From Ohtaekwangia koreensis (GTDB lineage Bacteria > Bacteroidota > Bacteroidia > Cytophagales > Cyclobacteriaceae), in NCBI RefSeq assembly GCF_900167975.1, contig NZ_FUZU01000003.1, forward strand, positions 806,001-870,000: a stretch of DNA of 64,000 nt. The letters are read 5' to 3'. The notes beneath the pieces are model-generated. The model saw only the letters and a program-made list of their open reading frames with translations. It searched no databases and was not told the DNA's origin. Positions 43,171 through 51,702 of this stretch are shown here, piece after piece. Position numbers and translations under genes: made by a program. How positions within the stretch are numbered: position 1 is the first letter of the stretch; each line of letters begins with the position of its first letter.

Positions 43171-44478
43171 TCAGGATGATCCTATCAAGGAAGGGTTATT
43201 AATTCCCATGGTGACAAGAGATTCCATCTGCTGTGTTTTAAATTTCAGCGCTTGTTTCTCGATCTCCTTCTTAACCCGCCATTCCAGGTCGGAAACAACA
43301 TTCATGTAATTCATAAATGCTTCATAAGGAGAACTATAGGGACTGAAGTATTGATGCACGTTGCCATCATCACTTTTTTTAGTAGACATGTAATAGAAGT
43401 GATCGCTTGTTTGTAAATGGCGGTAATCATCTATGAGGTCAGCATTATTCGTGTCGATGATATCGTGATGAAGCTTATTCAGAGAATCAAACGCATCGCG
43501 TTGTAAGTCGTTTCCCAGCCACGCAGAAAGATCGCGCGCCTGATCGGCCCATGAAATAATTTTACTGGTAGAAAGTGTATCTCCGGCTGAATCGCGCTTT
43601 ACAACTTCGGATGGATTTATGAATCCAAATTGACGCAGGTTCGCGAGTATAGAAATAACCTGTTCAAGAAATTTAAATATACCTCCGGATGCTTTCTGAT
43701 GCTCTCCGAATGTTTCGTAATCCATACCCAAGCCGATATAGTTTTGTTCGGCCGGAATTTGCTGTAACCAATTTACAAATTTACCAGGCGTCAATGGCCA
43801 CTGGTTCCAGTTAGCATCTGAATACCGAAAAGCGATATCATCACTCAATGCATAATTTCTGGGGAAAAGCATTAAGTCGCTATCGGGATGAGTATATACT
43901 TTATTAGGCGACCGTCCTTTCAATATGCCCTCAATTCCATCGAGGTATATTCCTTTAAATCCCAGGTCATACATCATACTGCCAATGGCATCGGAGTATA
44001 TTAACTCCGTATTCCTGAAAACAGAAGGTGATATACCTATCAGCTCTTCTATTTTTTGTTTGTGTTGTCCAACCTGTGCTATAAATTCATTTTTATCAGT
44101 AAGGAAAGATAACGAGTGGTAATATGTTTCACCCAGAAATTCAACCTTGCCGGTAGCAGCAAGGTTCCGGAAGCTGTCGAGTACTGCCGGTGCATACTCC
44201 TGGAACTGTTCCAACGCTATGCCGGATATCGAAAACGTAATTCTGACAGAAGGATATTTACGGATCAGCTTCAACAGCAATTCATTTGCCGGTATATAGG
44301 AATCGCGCGCGATCCGTTGAAGTATATTTTCATTTAATGAATCATCAAAATAAGATATACCAGATCCTATATCAAAAAACTGGAATCTTCGCAGGCGCCT
44401 TGGTTGGTGTACCTGAAAATACAGGTTCAGATATTGCTTCGATTTGTTTGATGCTTTGTAGTTCATGATATAGATCAT
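43171..44478 (-). CDS. GH57 family alpha-amylase-like protein
   Basis: The 435-residue cytoplasmic protein belongs to GH57. The N-terminal strand is LNLYFQVHQPRRLRR. The predicted nucleophile is Glu158 in FRNTELIYSD and the acid/base is Asp253 in LGMDYETFGEH. The start is at 44478 (MIYI) or 44466 (MNYK); there is no later Met before the essential N-terminal strand, so the gene must overlap the end of the upstream GT4 gene by 95 to 107 bases. In Bacteroidota, GH57 next to a GT4 glycogen-synthase-like gene is a known glycogen-metabolism pairing. The protein probably acts on alpha-1,4-glucan in the cytoplasm. Confidence 0.88.
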   Translation of the reverse strand: MIYIMNYKASNKSKQYLNLYFQVHQPRRLRRFQFFDIGSGISYFDDSLNENILQRIARDSYIPANELLLKLIRKYPSVRITFSISGIALEQFQEYAPAVLDSFRNLAATGKVEFLGETYYHSLSFLTDKNEFIAQVGQHKQKIEELIGISPSVFRNTELIYSDAIGSMMYDLGFKGIYLDGIEGILKGRSPNKVYTHPDSDLMLFPRNYALSDDIAFRYSDANWNQWPLTPGKFVNWLQQIPAEQNYIGLGMDYETFGEHQKASGGIFKFLEQVISILANLRQFGFINPSEVVKRDSAGDTLSTSKIISWADQARDLSAWLGNDLQRDAFDSLNKLHHDIIDTNNADLIDDYRHLQTSDHFYYMSTKKSDDGNVHQYFSPYSSPYEAFMNYMNVVSDLEWRVKKEIEKQALKFKTQQMESLVTMGINNPSLIGSS

Positions 44479-45760
44479 TAATTTTTTTTGCTGCCTGACT
44501 CCAGGTCAGCGTTTCAATTTGTTTTTTACCACTGGCCTGAAGCGACCTTGAAAGCGCCTTATGTTTCAGCACTCCTATAATAGCGTTTGCCAAAGCATCT
44601 GTATCCCAGAAGTCGGCTTTTATAGCATGGTCCATCACCTCTGCTATACCCGACTGGTTCGATACAATTACCGGTACACCGGCCTGAATTGCCTCAAGTG
44701 GTGTAATGCCGAAAGGCTCCGATACCGAGGGCATCACATATACATTGCTCACCGACCACACCTGGTGAATTTGTTTTTCTTTCAAGAATCCGGTGAAATG
44801 AAAATGTGAAGAAATCCGAAGTTGTGCGACACGTTCCATCATGGCTGGCAGAAGATCACCAGACCCGGCCATAATAAAATGAGCATCCGGAAAATGGAGC
44901 AACACTTTGCGCGCGGCTTCAATAAAATACTGTGGACCTTTTTGATAAGTGATTCGTCCCAGGAAGGTCACGATATGTTCACTAATCTTCGGAAGAACTG
45001 AAAAATCTGTTTCCTCTTGGGGAACAATTCCATTATGAACAACCTTTACTTTTGCTCCATTAATTTTATACTTGGACACCACTATATCTTTTGTCCACTG
45101 GCTTACAGCAATAACCAGATCGGCCTCCTGCATTCCTTGATATTCAATATCAAACACGCGCTTATCTATATTCTTTTCTCCTGCTCTGTCAAATTCTGTT
45201 GCGTGCACGTGAACGATAAGCGGTTTATTGCTGCTCCTCTTTGCTTCTATACCTGCCGGATATGTAAGCCAGTCATGCGCGTGGATAACATCAAATGTAT
45301 ACTGCTTTGTTAACTCTGCTGCTACCTCGCTATACCGTTGCACTTCGTCCAGCAGAGCCGGACCGTAGGTGCCGGTGAATTCGTAACGCTTCCCTCCTTT
45401 CGTTACAACTTCTTTTATAGTAGTAGCCGGAAATTCATAGTTCCATTTTTCAACGGTGCTTGATTGCTGCCACTGTTCAACATCGGTATAGGGCGCCAAC
45501 GTAGACGCTACTGTTATTTTTATAGATTGTCCTTCACCTTTCACAGGAGGGATCACAGAGTCCACTTCCTCTTTTGTTGCACCCACTAAAACGTCTGAAG
45601 CATTGATCAACTCGATACGCTCATCACCATGGGCGCGTGGCACAACAAAAAGAATTTTGGCATTCTCTTCCATCAATGATTGCGTAAGGCCAAGGCAGGC
45701 CGTTCCGAGTCCTCCGGAAATATGCGGTGGAAATTCCCATCCAAACATCAGAACTGTCAT
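44372..45760 (-). CDS. GT4 glycosyltransferase, glycogen-synthase-like
   Basis: The 462-residue protein starts MTVLMFGWEFPPHISGGLGT, the N-terminal motif shared with glycogen synthases, where the KxGGL-type loop binds the sugar nucleotide. The second Rossmann domain contains ITYQKGPQYFIEAARKVLL and the E-x7-E motif in PSVSEPFGITPLEAIQAG. It probably transfers glucose from UDP- or ADP-glucose to an alpha-glucan. Its last 35 codons (from about SIKQIEAISEPVF) overlap the GH57 gene in a different frame and look like a non-conserved tail rich in Pro and Lys. The stop codon may have moved downstream; upstream stops are otherwise expected near HELQ. Confidence 0.88.
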   Translation of the reverse strand: MTVLMFGWEFPPHISGGLGTACLGLTQSLMEENAKILFVVPRAHGDERIELINASDVLVGATKEEVDSVIPPVKGEGQSIKITVASTLAPYTDVEQWQQSSTVEKWNYEFPATTIKEVVTKGGKRYEFTGTYGPALLDEVQRYSEVAAELTKQYTFDVIHAHDWLTYPAGIEAKRSSNKPLIVHVHATEFDRAGEKNIDKRVFDIEYQGMQEADLVIAVSQWTKDIVVSKYKINGAKVKVVHNGIVPQEETDFSVLPKISEHIVTFLGRITYQKGPQYFIEAARKVLLHFPDAHFIMAGSGDLLPAMMERVAQLRISSHFHFTGFLKEKQIHQVWSVSNVYVMPSVSEPFGITPLEAIQAGVPVIVSNQSGIAEVMDHAIKADFWDTDALANAIIGVLKHKALSRSLQASGKKQIETLTWSQAAKKINDLYHELQSIKQIEAISEPVFSGTPTKAPAKIPVF

Positions 45761-46239
45761 GCGTGGTTACGGTTAAAAAAATAAGTTTCCAAAATTCGCT
45801 CTATAGAAATGACAGAAGTAAACAGGTAACATGTCATCACCTGTTTTCCGAGTACACGAAGTATACATGGTCTACACTACAGATACTTCACACACTATAA
45901 CTAAATCGTACTAGTTCTTCTTTGTATGTTTAGACATCAACGATTCGATCCCGTCACTTTCTTACGCATTAAAAATTTGTAAGAACCTTAACTACGACAA
46001 CATTCAGGAAATCAAAAACGTGAAATAAGATTATTCAACTAAAATTGCTAAAATCAATTGTATAATCATATCAGCATTTCCAGTATTTTTTGTGATAACT
46101 TAATGTTCTACTGCCATGGACATGTCGGTCAAATAAAAAACTGCTTGTCAAAGTCTGACAGTCTCTTCTTTATACAATAAACTTATCTCAATCCTATACT
46201 TGCTAACAAGCATGGACGGTATATTACTAACGTATATTC
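45761..46239. other. Intergenic region, nothing recognised
   Basis: The 479 AT-rich bases lie between the GT4 gene and the hibernation-factor gene, both leftward. They must hold the GT4 promoter, but no TAnnTTTG box stands out and no gene or strong hairpin is visible. Confidence 0.4.
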
Positions 46240-46533
46240 TTACTTTTTAGAATCCTTCCAACGCTCAAGTTGATGCTTCACAGCATCTATCGATTGCTGC
46301 ACAGCATTTTCAAAAGTATCACTTTGCCTGCTGGCGAATAGATCATGTCCTGGAATAACCAATTTTATTTCACAGATCTTATTCTCACCGGTTTCAGAAT
46401 TATCCAGCTTCAGATTTACCCGACCTTCCAATATCCGATCGCTCAGCGACTCCAGCTTACCAACTTTCTCTTCCACGAAATCTATCAACGTCTGGCGCGC
46501 TTTAAAATCAGGTGTTTGAATAATGATCTTCAT
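46240..46533 (-). CDS. hpf: Ribosome hibernation promoting factor (short HPF/RaiA type)
   Basis: The 97-residue protein fits the S30AE/HPF family: an N-terminal strand MKIIIQTPDFKARQTLIDFV, the beta-sheet with VNLKLDNSETGENKICEIKL, and the C-terminal helix FENAVQQSIDAVKHQLERWK. It is the short type, without the dimerisation tail. It binds in the decoding channel of the 30S subunit during stationary phase and silences ribosomes. The gene stands alone, divergent from the CoA-transferase gene. Confidence 0.88.
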   Translation of the reverse strand: MKIIIQTPDFKARQTLIDFVEEKVGKLESLSDRILEGRVNLKLDNSETGENKICEIKLVIPGHDLFASRQSDTFENAVQQSIDAVKHQLERWKDSKK

Positions 46534-46877
46534 AATTGTAATCGTATTTATAGTTCGTTACGGATGTCCAGTTCGGGCAGTGATGTGACAACGTATATTT
46601 TAACGTTTTAGTTTTCCTGGCAGTCATCGATTCGGACATCAATATATTAATTATCCGGATAATGTACGGGCTGTCTCCATATATAAAACAGTCTTTCTGT
46701 TCGACACTCAGATTTTTACCCCAAGACTATATATAAACCTGACAAGGATCAGTTTTTTAGTTGACCGATATCATCCGCTCGGTTCGATTCCACAGGCATC
46801 TTTGAGTTCGGGATGAGATCGCGCATTTTAAATGAAAGTAGAATCAACACTCCTGTATAATTTTAAACTATACAAAT
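46534..46877. other. Divergent intergenic region
   Basis: The 344 bases between the hibernation-factor gene and the CoA-transferase gene contain TATATA-type tracts but no identified promoter, hairpin or gene. Confidence 0.4.
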
Positions 46878-48170
46878 ATGTATATAACAGCAGAAGAAGC
46901 CGTTCAAATCATCAAACCTGGTCAACGGGTATTTATTCATGGAGGTGCCGCTACACCTCACTTCCTATTACAACATCTGGCAAACCGATATCATGAACTA
47001 TGGAATGTAGAGCTTGTCAGCATCAGCCTGCAAGGGGATGCAATTCTTGCAGACAAAAAATATAAAGACAGTTTCAGAATGAATTCATTGTTTGTTTCGC
47101 AAAACATTCGTGAAGCAATTAATAGCGGACGAGGTGATTATATACCTGTATTCTTAAGTGAGGTGCCGAATCTTTTCAGAAAGAATATACTTCCTATTGA
47201 CGTGGCCATCGTGCAGGTATCACCTCCTGATAAGCATGGATACTGCTCGCTGGGTGTATCAGTAGATGTCGCTGCTGCCGCTGTGAAAAATGCCAGGTAT
47301 ACTATTGCTCAAATAAACCCGAGGATGCCCAGAACGTTGGGAGATGGCTTGATCAAAGCAGATACGTTTGATGCTATGGTATATGCCGAGCAAGAGCTTC
47401 CCGAGGTTCGATGTATCAAAGAGAACGGTGAAATTGAAATGAGAATCGGAGCATACTGCGCAGAACTTGTAGAAGATGGAGCAACGATTCAAACAGGCAT
47501 TGGATCTATACCGGATGCCGTACTGGCGTCCTTAACTAATCACAAGCAACTTGGTATACACACCGAAATGTTTTCTGACGGAATTATACCTCTTGTGGAA
47601 AAAGGTGTCATTACGAATGAGCGTAAAAAGAAACATCGTGGAAAGATCGTTACCTCTTTTGTGTTGGGAAGTCGCACGCTATATGATTTTATAGACGACA
47701 ATCCATCGGTCATTGCACTGGGTATTGATTATGTAAATGATACCGCTGTCATCCGGACAAATCCAAAAGTAACCGCTATTAACAGTGCGATCGAGGTTGA
47801 TATAACTGGTCAAGTGTGCTCGGATTCTATCGGCACTTATCATTACTCAGGAGTGGGTGGACAAATGGACTTTGTGAGAGGCGCATCGCTTTCTGAAGGT
47901 GGCAAGCCTATTATAGCATTGCCGTCTATAACATCAAAAGGTATATCGCGAATTTCGTCCTTTCTCAAGCAAGGCGCTGGTGTTGTTACCACGCGGGCAC
48001 ATGCACACTATATAGTAACGGAATATGGAATCGCATACCTGTATGGAAAAAATATGCGTCAACGGGCAAAGGCGTTGATTGATATTGCACACCCTAACCA
48101 CAGGGAAGATCTGGAGAAAGCTGCCTTTGAAAGATTCCGCAGCTACGAATTTGAGCGCACGATGTATTAG
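46878..48170 (+). CDS. Acetyl-CoA hydrolase / 4-hydroxybutyrate CoA-transferase family protein
   Basis: The 430-residue protein has the two-domain layout of the acetyl-CoA hydrolase/transferase family. The first half has MYITAEEAVQIIKPGQRVFI and IVQVSPPDKHGYCSLGVSVD. The second has the catalytic Glu230 in LGIHTEMFSDGIIPL and the CoA-binding YHYSGVGGQMDFVRGASLSE stretch. Enzymes of this type move CoA between short acids through a glutamyl-CoA intermediate. The exact acyl substrate is unclear; acetate, succinate or 4-hydroxybutyrate are usual. The gene is free-standing and ends at a hairpin shared with the following convergent fragment. Confidence 0.88.
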   Translation: MYITAEEAVQIIKPGQRVFIHGGAATPHFLLQHLANRYHELWNVELVSISLQGDAILADKKYKDSFRMNSLFVSQNIREAINSGRGDYIPVFLSEVPNLFRKNILPIDVAIVQVSPPDKHGYCSLGVSVDVAAAAVKNARYTIAQINPRMPRTLGDGLIKADTFDAMVYAEQELPEVRCIKENGEIEMRIGAYCAELVEDGATIQTGIGSIPDAVLASLTNHKQLGIHTEMFSDGIIPLVEKGVITNERKKKHRGKIVTSFVLGSRTLYDFIDDNPSVIALGIDYVNDTAVIRTNPKVTAINSAIEVDITGQVCSDSIGTYHYSGVGGQMDFVRGASLSEGGKPIIALPSITSKGISRISSFLKQGAGVVTTRAHAHYIVTEYGIAYLYGKNMRQRAKALIDIAHPNHREDLEKAAFERFRSYEFERTMY

Positions 48171-48197
48171 CGAATATATAGCGGTCCCCTCATTGAA

Positions 48198-48226
48198 ACT
48201 GTACAGGTAGGTTATGCCTGTACAGT
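48198..48226. terminator. Bidirectional hairpin between convergent genes
   Basis: ACTGTACAGG (48198-48207) pairs perfectly with CCTGTACAGT (48217-48226) around a 9-base loop. It lies 27 bases after the CoA-transferase stop codon and before the stop of the convergent fragment. Confidence 0.7.
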
Positions 48227-48239
48227 CAAGAGAAGTGCA

Positions 48240-48851
48240 TCAACTCACTGATTTTTTTACATAATCTACTTCTATCAATACCGGAAAATGATCGGATGGG
48301 AGTTTACCATTATAGCTATCGGTAAGAATTCCATAACGCTTCACGCGAAAGGCGGATGTTAGAAATATATGATCGATCCTGCGATCCGTTTTGCTGGTAA
48401 TGTCGAAGCTGTTAAAAGTACCATTCGGAGTCAGTTTAATCTCAGCGGTGGTATATGCATCTTTCAATATTCCTGACGTATGCAGCAAGGCATAGCTTTC
48501 ATTGAACTGATCAACATTGAAATCTCCGGTGAGTACCACGGGGGCGCTACCCGCTATAGTTTTAATCTTGTCCAGGATTAAGCGGACACTCTCCTTGTGT
48601 GCCTGCACACCCCGATGATCAAAATGTGTATTGAATACATAGAACTTAAGACCGCTCTTTTTTTCTTCAAACTCTCCCCAGGAGCAAATGCGCGGCAGCG
48701 CGGCGTCCCATCCCTTAACAGGTTTATCCGTAGTCTCTGCGAGCCAGAACGTTCCCTTCTTTAACAGACGAAATTTATCGGCCTTGAAATATATAGGTGA
48801 GAACTCACCTTTCTTATCGCCATCATCTCTGCCAACTGGTGATACCCGCAT
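48240..48851 (-). pseudogene. 5'-truncated endonuclease/exonuclease/phosphatase-family gene
   Basis: The 203-codon frame carries only the C-terminal two thirds of the EEP fold. It begins within the VGRDDGDKKGEFSPI segment (from about 48836), then YVFNTHFDHRG, VVLTGDFNV and the final SDHFPVLIEV His. The N-terminal part with the metal-binding Asn and Glu, about 80 residues, is absent; family members are near 280 residues. The first codons (MRVSP) belong instead to the frame of a neighbouring SusD fragment. A deletion has therefore joined the two genes. The downstream catalytic residues are intact, but without the metal ligands activity is unlikely. Confidence 0.75.
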
Positions 48852-48866
48852 GCTTTCGTAATGCTC

Positions 48867-49007
48867 CTAAGTCTTTGCCCAATCTGCATCCCTAAATATA
48901 CCAAGCTCTTCTTTTGCCTCGGCGAAATTTAGCAAGACTTCCGCATAGCGGATAATTGAAATCGAATTGTCATTCCGGCTGCCACCATCATAATATGTAT
49001 AGGAGTT
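48867..49007 (-). pseudogene. Fragment of a SusD/RagB gene
   Basis: On the minus strand the segment translates as NSYTYYDGGSRNDNSISIIR, then YAEVLLNFAEAKEELG and a short stretch ending DADWAKT with a stop. ISIIRYAEVLLNFAEAKEEL is the conserved late helix pair of SusD proteins. After a one-base shift the similarity goes on with LGALRKHAGIT, another SusD phrase, until about 48840, where the endonuclease-like frame takes over. No start and no signal peptide precede it. It is a leftover of a lost SusD gene. Confidence 0.75.
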
Positions 49008-49231
49008 CAAATAACTTAAATAAAAAAGGAGCCAGTAACGTAAGTAGCATTAAGGAATTCTTAATTTTTAGAAACCGGAACATCCTGTTCGTCACCATAT
49101 TCCAAGAGAACACGATATCGCTGAGAATTCAATTAATAAAACGTTAATATATCCTTTGATGTAAAGTAACGCTATTCCCGTTTCTTTGAGTTCCCCAAAA
49201 CCCCTCTCACTAACGTAAGAATTATTTTTCT

Positions 49232-51088
49232 ATGAGAGATTTTCTTCTGAGCCTCCGGATACGCATAAAACTACTGGCGGCCTTTGGATCTATATTACTT
49301 CTATCGGTTTTACTGATCGCACTTTCCGTTACATCGATCGACAAAATCATATACTATAAAAGTATCAATGAAGAGGTCGACATCCTAAAGCTCAGACTGG
49401 AAACACTTGACCTTGCTTCAAAGGATTTTATATATGAAGGATATAAATCAAAATCATTCCTCGAAACGCAAAAGGCTTCTTCCATCAACTCTTTTACAGA
49501 GAACTATAGTGCGGCTAAAAAAATCATTCAGGAAATCCAAAACATCCGGACAGATAATGAAACTGATACTCAATTAACCCAGGTGCTTCTTGTAACATTG
49601 GACAGTCTGCAAAACGATTTTAATACCTTGGTGAACCTTCTTCAAAATCGAGGGTTCAAAGACTACGGGCTTGAAGGATCATTACGCACAGCCATACACG
49701 ATGTTGAGAATTCAGGATTCGAATTTGACAAAGCAACGATGCTGATGCTGAGACGACACGAGAAAGATTTTTTTCTTCGGAAGGATCTTAAATATCAGGA
49801 TGAGTTCAATAAACGTTTTGATGTCTTCCGACAACAGATCGAATCATCCACTAACGCTGCGCTTCTTTCATCCCTCGTAAATTATCAGACTGAGTTTAAT
49901 AAAGTAGTAGAAATAGAAAAGCAAATTGGCCTGACAGAACATCAGGGTATTCGCGGAAGAATACAAAAATATTTTTCGTTAATCCGTCCACATATAGAGT
50001 CTATTCGCACGGCAGTGAAAAATCAGAACGAAGCACAAATTGCACAAACCAAATGGATGCTCTGGATTATCTTCTGCGTACAAATTATAGCCGGTATAGC
50101 AATGGCACTTATATATGCAGGTTTGTTAACCAAATCTATTAAAGAAATTCGAGGTGGAATGCAGCGGCTCGCCAGCGGAGTGTTCCCTGACAAGCTTCGG
50201 GTTCTTACTACTGAGGAAATTGGTCAGACCAAAATTGCATTCAATCAATTTATAGACCGACTCAAGGCGGCCTCTATATTTGCAGGTCACCTGGGTGCCG
50301 GAGAACTTCATGCTAAATATGATGATCAGTATACCAATGATGTGTTGGCAAAATCGTTGATCAGTGCACAGGAGAAACTCCGACATGCCGAAGAGCACCA
50401 GCGGAAAATAAACTGGATGAATGAAGGCGCTGCACGTTTCAATGATATACTTAAAGATGATTTCAAGGAAACCAATTTGCTGGGAGACCGGATCCTAAAA
50501 ATGCTGGTAACCTATATGGGCGCCAATCAGGGTGCACTATATATTATGAAACGTGAAGAAGGCCGGGAATTCCTCGAACGTATTGCTACGTACGCATTCG
50601 ACAAGAAAAAATTCATTAACGAGCAGATCACTCCTGGCAGCGGGCTTATCGGACAATGTGTTCTGGAAGGTGAAACTATATATCTGAAAGATGTGCCGCG
50701 GGATTTCATCAAGATCACTTCAGGTTTAGGCGAAGCTACGCCAAGGCGGGTTGTCATCGTGCCGCTTAAAACAAGAGACCTCGTTATGGGTGTAATTGAA
50801 TTGGCATCCTTTCAGGATATAGAGCCGCATCACCTTGAATTTATCGAAAGGATTGCTGAGAATATTACCACCCTTCTTGCAAATAAACAAGCAGCATCGG
50901 AGATGAAAAGATTGCTCGAAGAATCGCAGCAACGATCTTTTTCATTCGCACAACAGGAAGAAGTCATGCGCCTGAATACAGAAGAGTTTCAGGCAACGCA
51001 AGAGGAACTCGAACGGCAGCGGTTTGCTTTGCAACAGGAAGTAAAAAGTCTGCGACTCAAATTGGCAAGCGTTGTTGTTGAGCTTTGA
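49232..51088 (+). CDS. Membrane sensor with HAMP and GAF domains and no output kinase
   Basis: The 618-residue protein has a first membrane segment (residues about 13-33), a long helical periplasmic sensor region rich in charged residues (EKDFFLRKDLKYQDEFNKRF resembles the helical-bimodular type), a second membrane segment (WMLWIIFCVQIIAGIAMALI near 275), a HAMP-like linker (LTKSIKEIRGGMQRLASGVF), a GAF domain (about 400-565, ILKMLVTYMGANQGALYIMK) and a C-terminal coiled coil (QEELERQRFALQQEVKSLRL). There is no histidine-kinase, cyclase or MCP domain. Coiled-coil ends of this sort occur in hybrid kinases that have lost or not gained their catalytic part. A single receiver gene follows 147 bases downstream, and the two may act together. 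Confidence 0.85.
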   Translation: MRDFLLSLRIRIKLLAAFGSILLLSVLLIALSVTSIDKIIYYKSINEEVDILKLRLETLDLASKDFIYEGYKSKSFLETQKASSINSFTENYSAAKKIIQEIQNIRTDNETDTQLTQVLLVTLDSLQNDFNTLVNLLQNRGFKDYGLEGSLRTAIHDVENSGFEFDKATMLMLRRHEKDFFLRKDLKYQDEFNKRFDVFRQQIESSTNAALLSSLVNYQTEFNKVVEIEKQIGLTEHQGIRGRIQKYFSLIRPHIESIRTAVKNQNEAQIAQTKWMLWIIFCVQIIAGIAMALIYAGLLTKSIKEIRGGMQRLASGVFPDKLRVLTTEEIGQTKIAFNQFIDRLKAASIFAGHLGAGELHAKYDDQYTNDVLAKSLISAQEKLRHAEEHQRKINWMNEGAARFNDILKDDFKETNLLGDRILKMLVTYMGANQGALYIMKREEGREFLERIATYAFDKKKFINEQITPGSGLIGQCVLEGETIYLKDVPRDFIKITSGLGEATPRRVVIVPLKTRDLVMGVIELASFQDIEPHHLEFIERIAENITTLLANKQAASEMKRLLEESQQRSFSFAQQEEVMRLNTEEFQATQEELERQRFALQQEVKSLRLKLASVVVEL

Positions 51089-51179
51089 TCTTAGCCAAGC
51101 CCAAACATCTTAAACGTAAATGTAAAAGGCGCAAAGTATAGACCGTGTTTACAAACAATTAATGTTCTGGTAATTTTGA

Positions 51180-51213
51180 TTTGATGCCATCTGTCAAACT
51201 TCGTTTACATTTG
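51180..51213 (+). promoter_or_regulatory. Bacteroidota-type promoter of the receiver gene
   Basis: TTTG (51180-51183) is followed after 22 bases by TACATTTG (51206-51213), an exact match to the TAnnTTTG -7 element. The start codon at 51236 lies 22 bases further on. It indicates that the receiver is transcribed separately from the sensor gene. Confidence 0.55.
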
Positions 51214-51235
51214 CATTTATTTACAGGATACTTCT

Positions 51236-51613
51236 ATGCATGTATTAGTAGTAGATGATGTACAGGTGGATCGATTTATAGTGAAGAAACTACTCATGCC
51301 AATGTATGGCGTTACGACACTATCATCTTCAAAAGAGGCTGTCGCCTTCGCACTGAGTCATACCTTTGATGTTGCGTTACTGAATGTAACACTTCGTAAC
51401 GATATGGATTGTATCGAATTACTCGAAGATCTCCGGAACATTTGTGCTCTCCCTTTCACCGCTATTGCTACCACCTGCTATGTGGATAAAGCACGGCATA
51501 AAAAAATCCTTCGTTCCGGATTCCAATCAGTGATGCTTAAACCCTTTGATGTAGATCAGTTCAATGCGCTCGTGGATCGACACGAATTGCAGCCCGCTTT
51601 TATCAAGCGTTGA
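51236..51613 (+). CDS. Single-domain response regulator receiver with Asn at the phospho-acceptor site
   Basis: The 125-residue protein starts MHVLVVDDVQVDRFIVKKLL with the acidic pair of a receiver, and the conserved Lys102 (MLKPFD) is in place. Where the Asp to be phosphorylated should be, it reads FDVALLNVTLRNDMDCIELL, giving Asn50. Normal phosphotransfer is therefore excluded. No output domain follows. Its promoter and the sensor gene upstream suggest a signalling role by protein contact. It overlaps by 4 bases a longer, probably unused upstream frame of the next gene. Confidence 0.85.
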   Translation: MHVLVVDDVQVDRFIVKKLLMPMYGVTTLSSSKEAVAFALSHTFDVALLNVTLRNDMDCIELLEDLRNICALPFTAIATTCYVDKARHKKILRSGFQSVMLKPFDVDQFNALVDRHELQPAFIKR

Positions 51614-51702
51614 TTTACTTTATACTTTTCTTGTCATACCTTCACAACAAATTTATTCCGTGTTCAGTGAACAACCTGAGCCGGCCTTTTCTTACTATAC
51701 CT

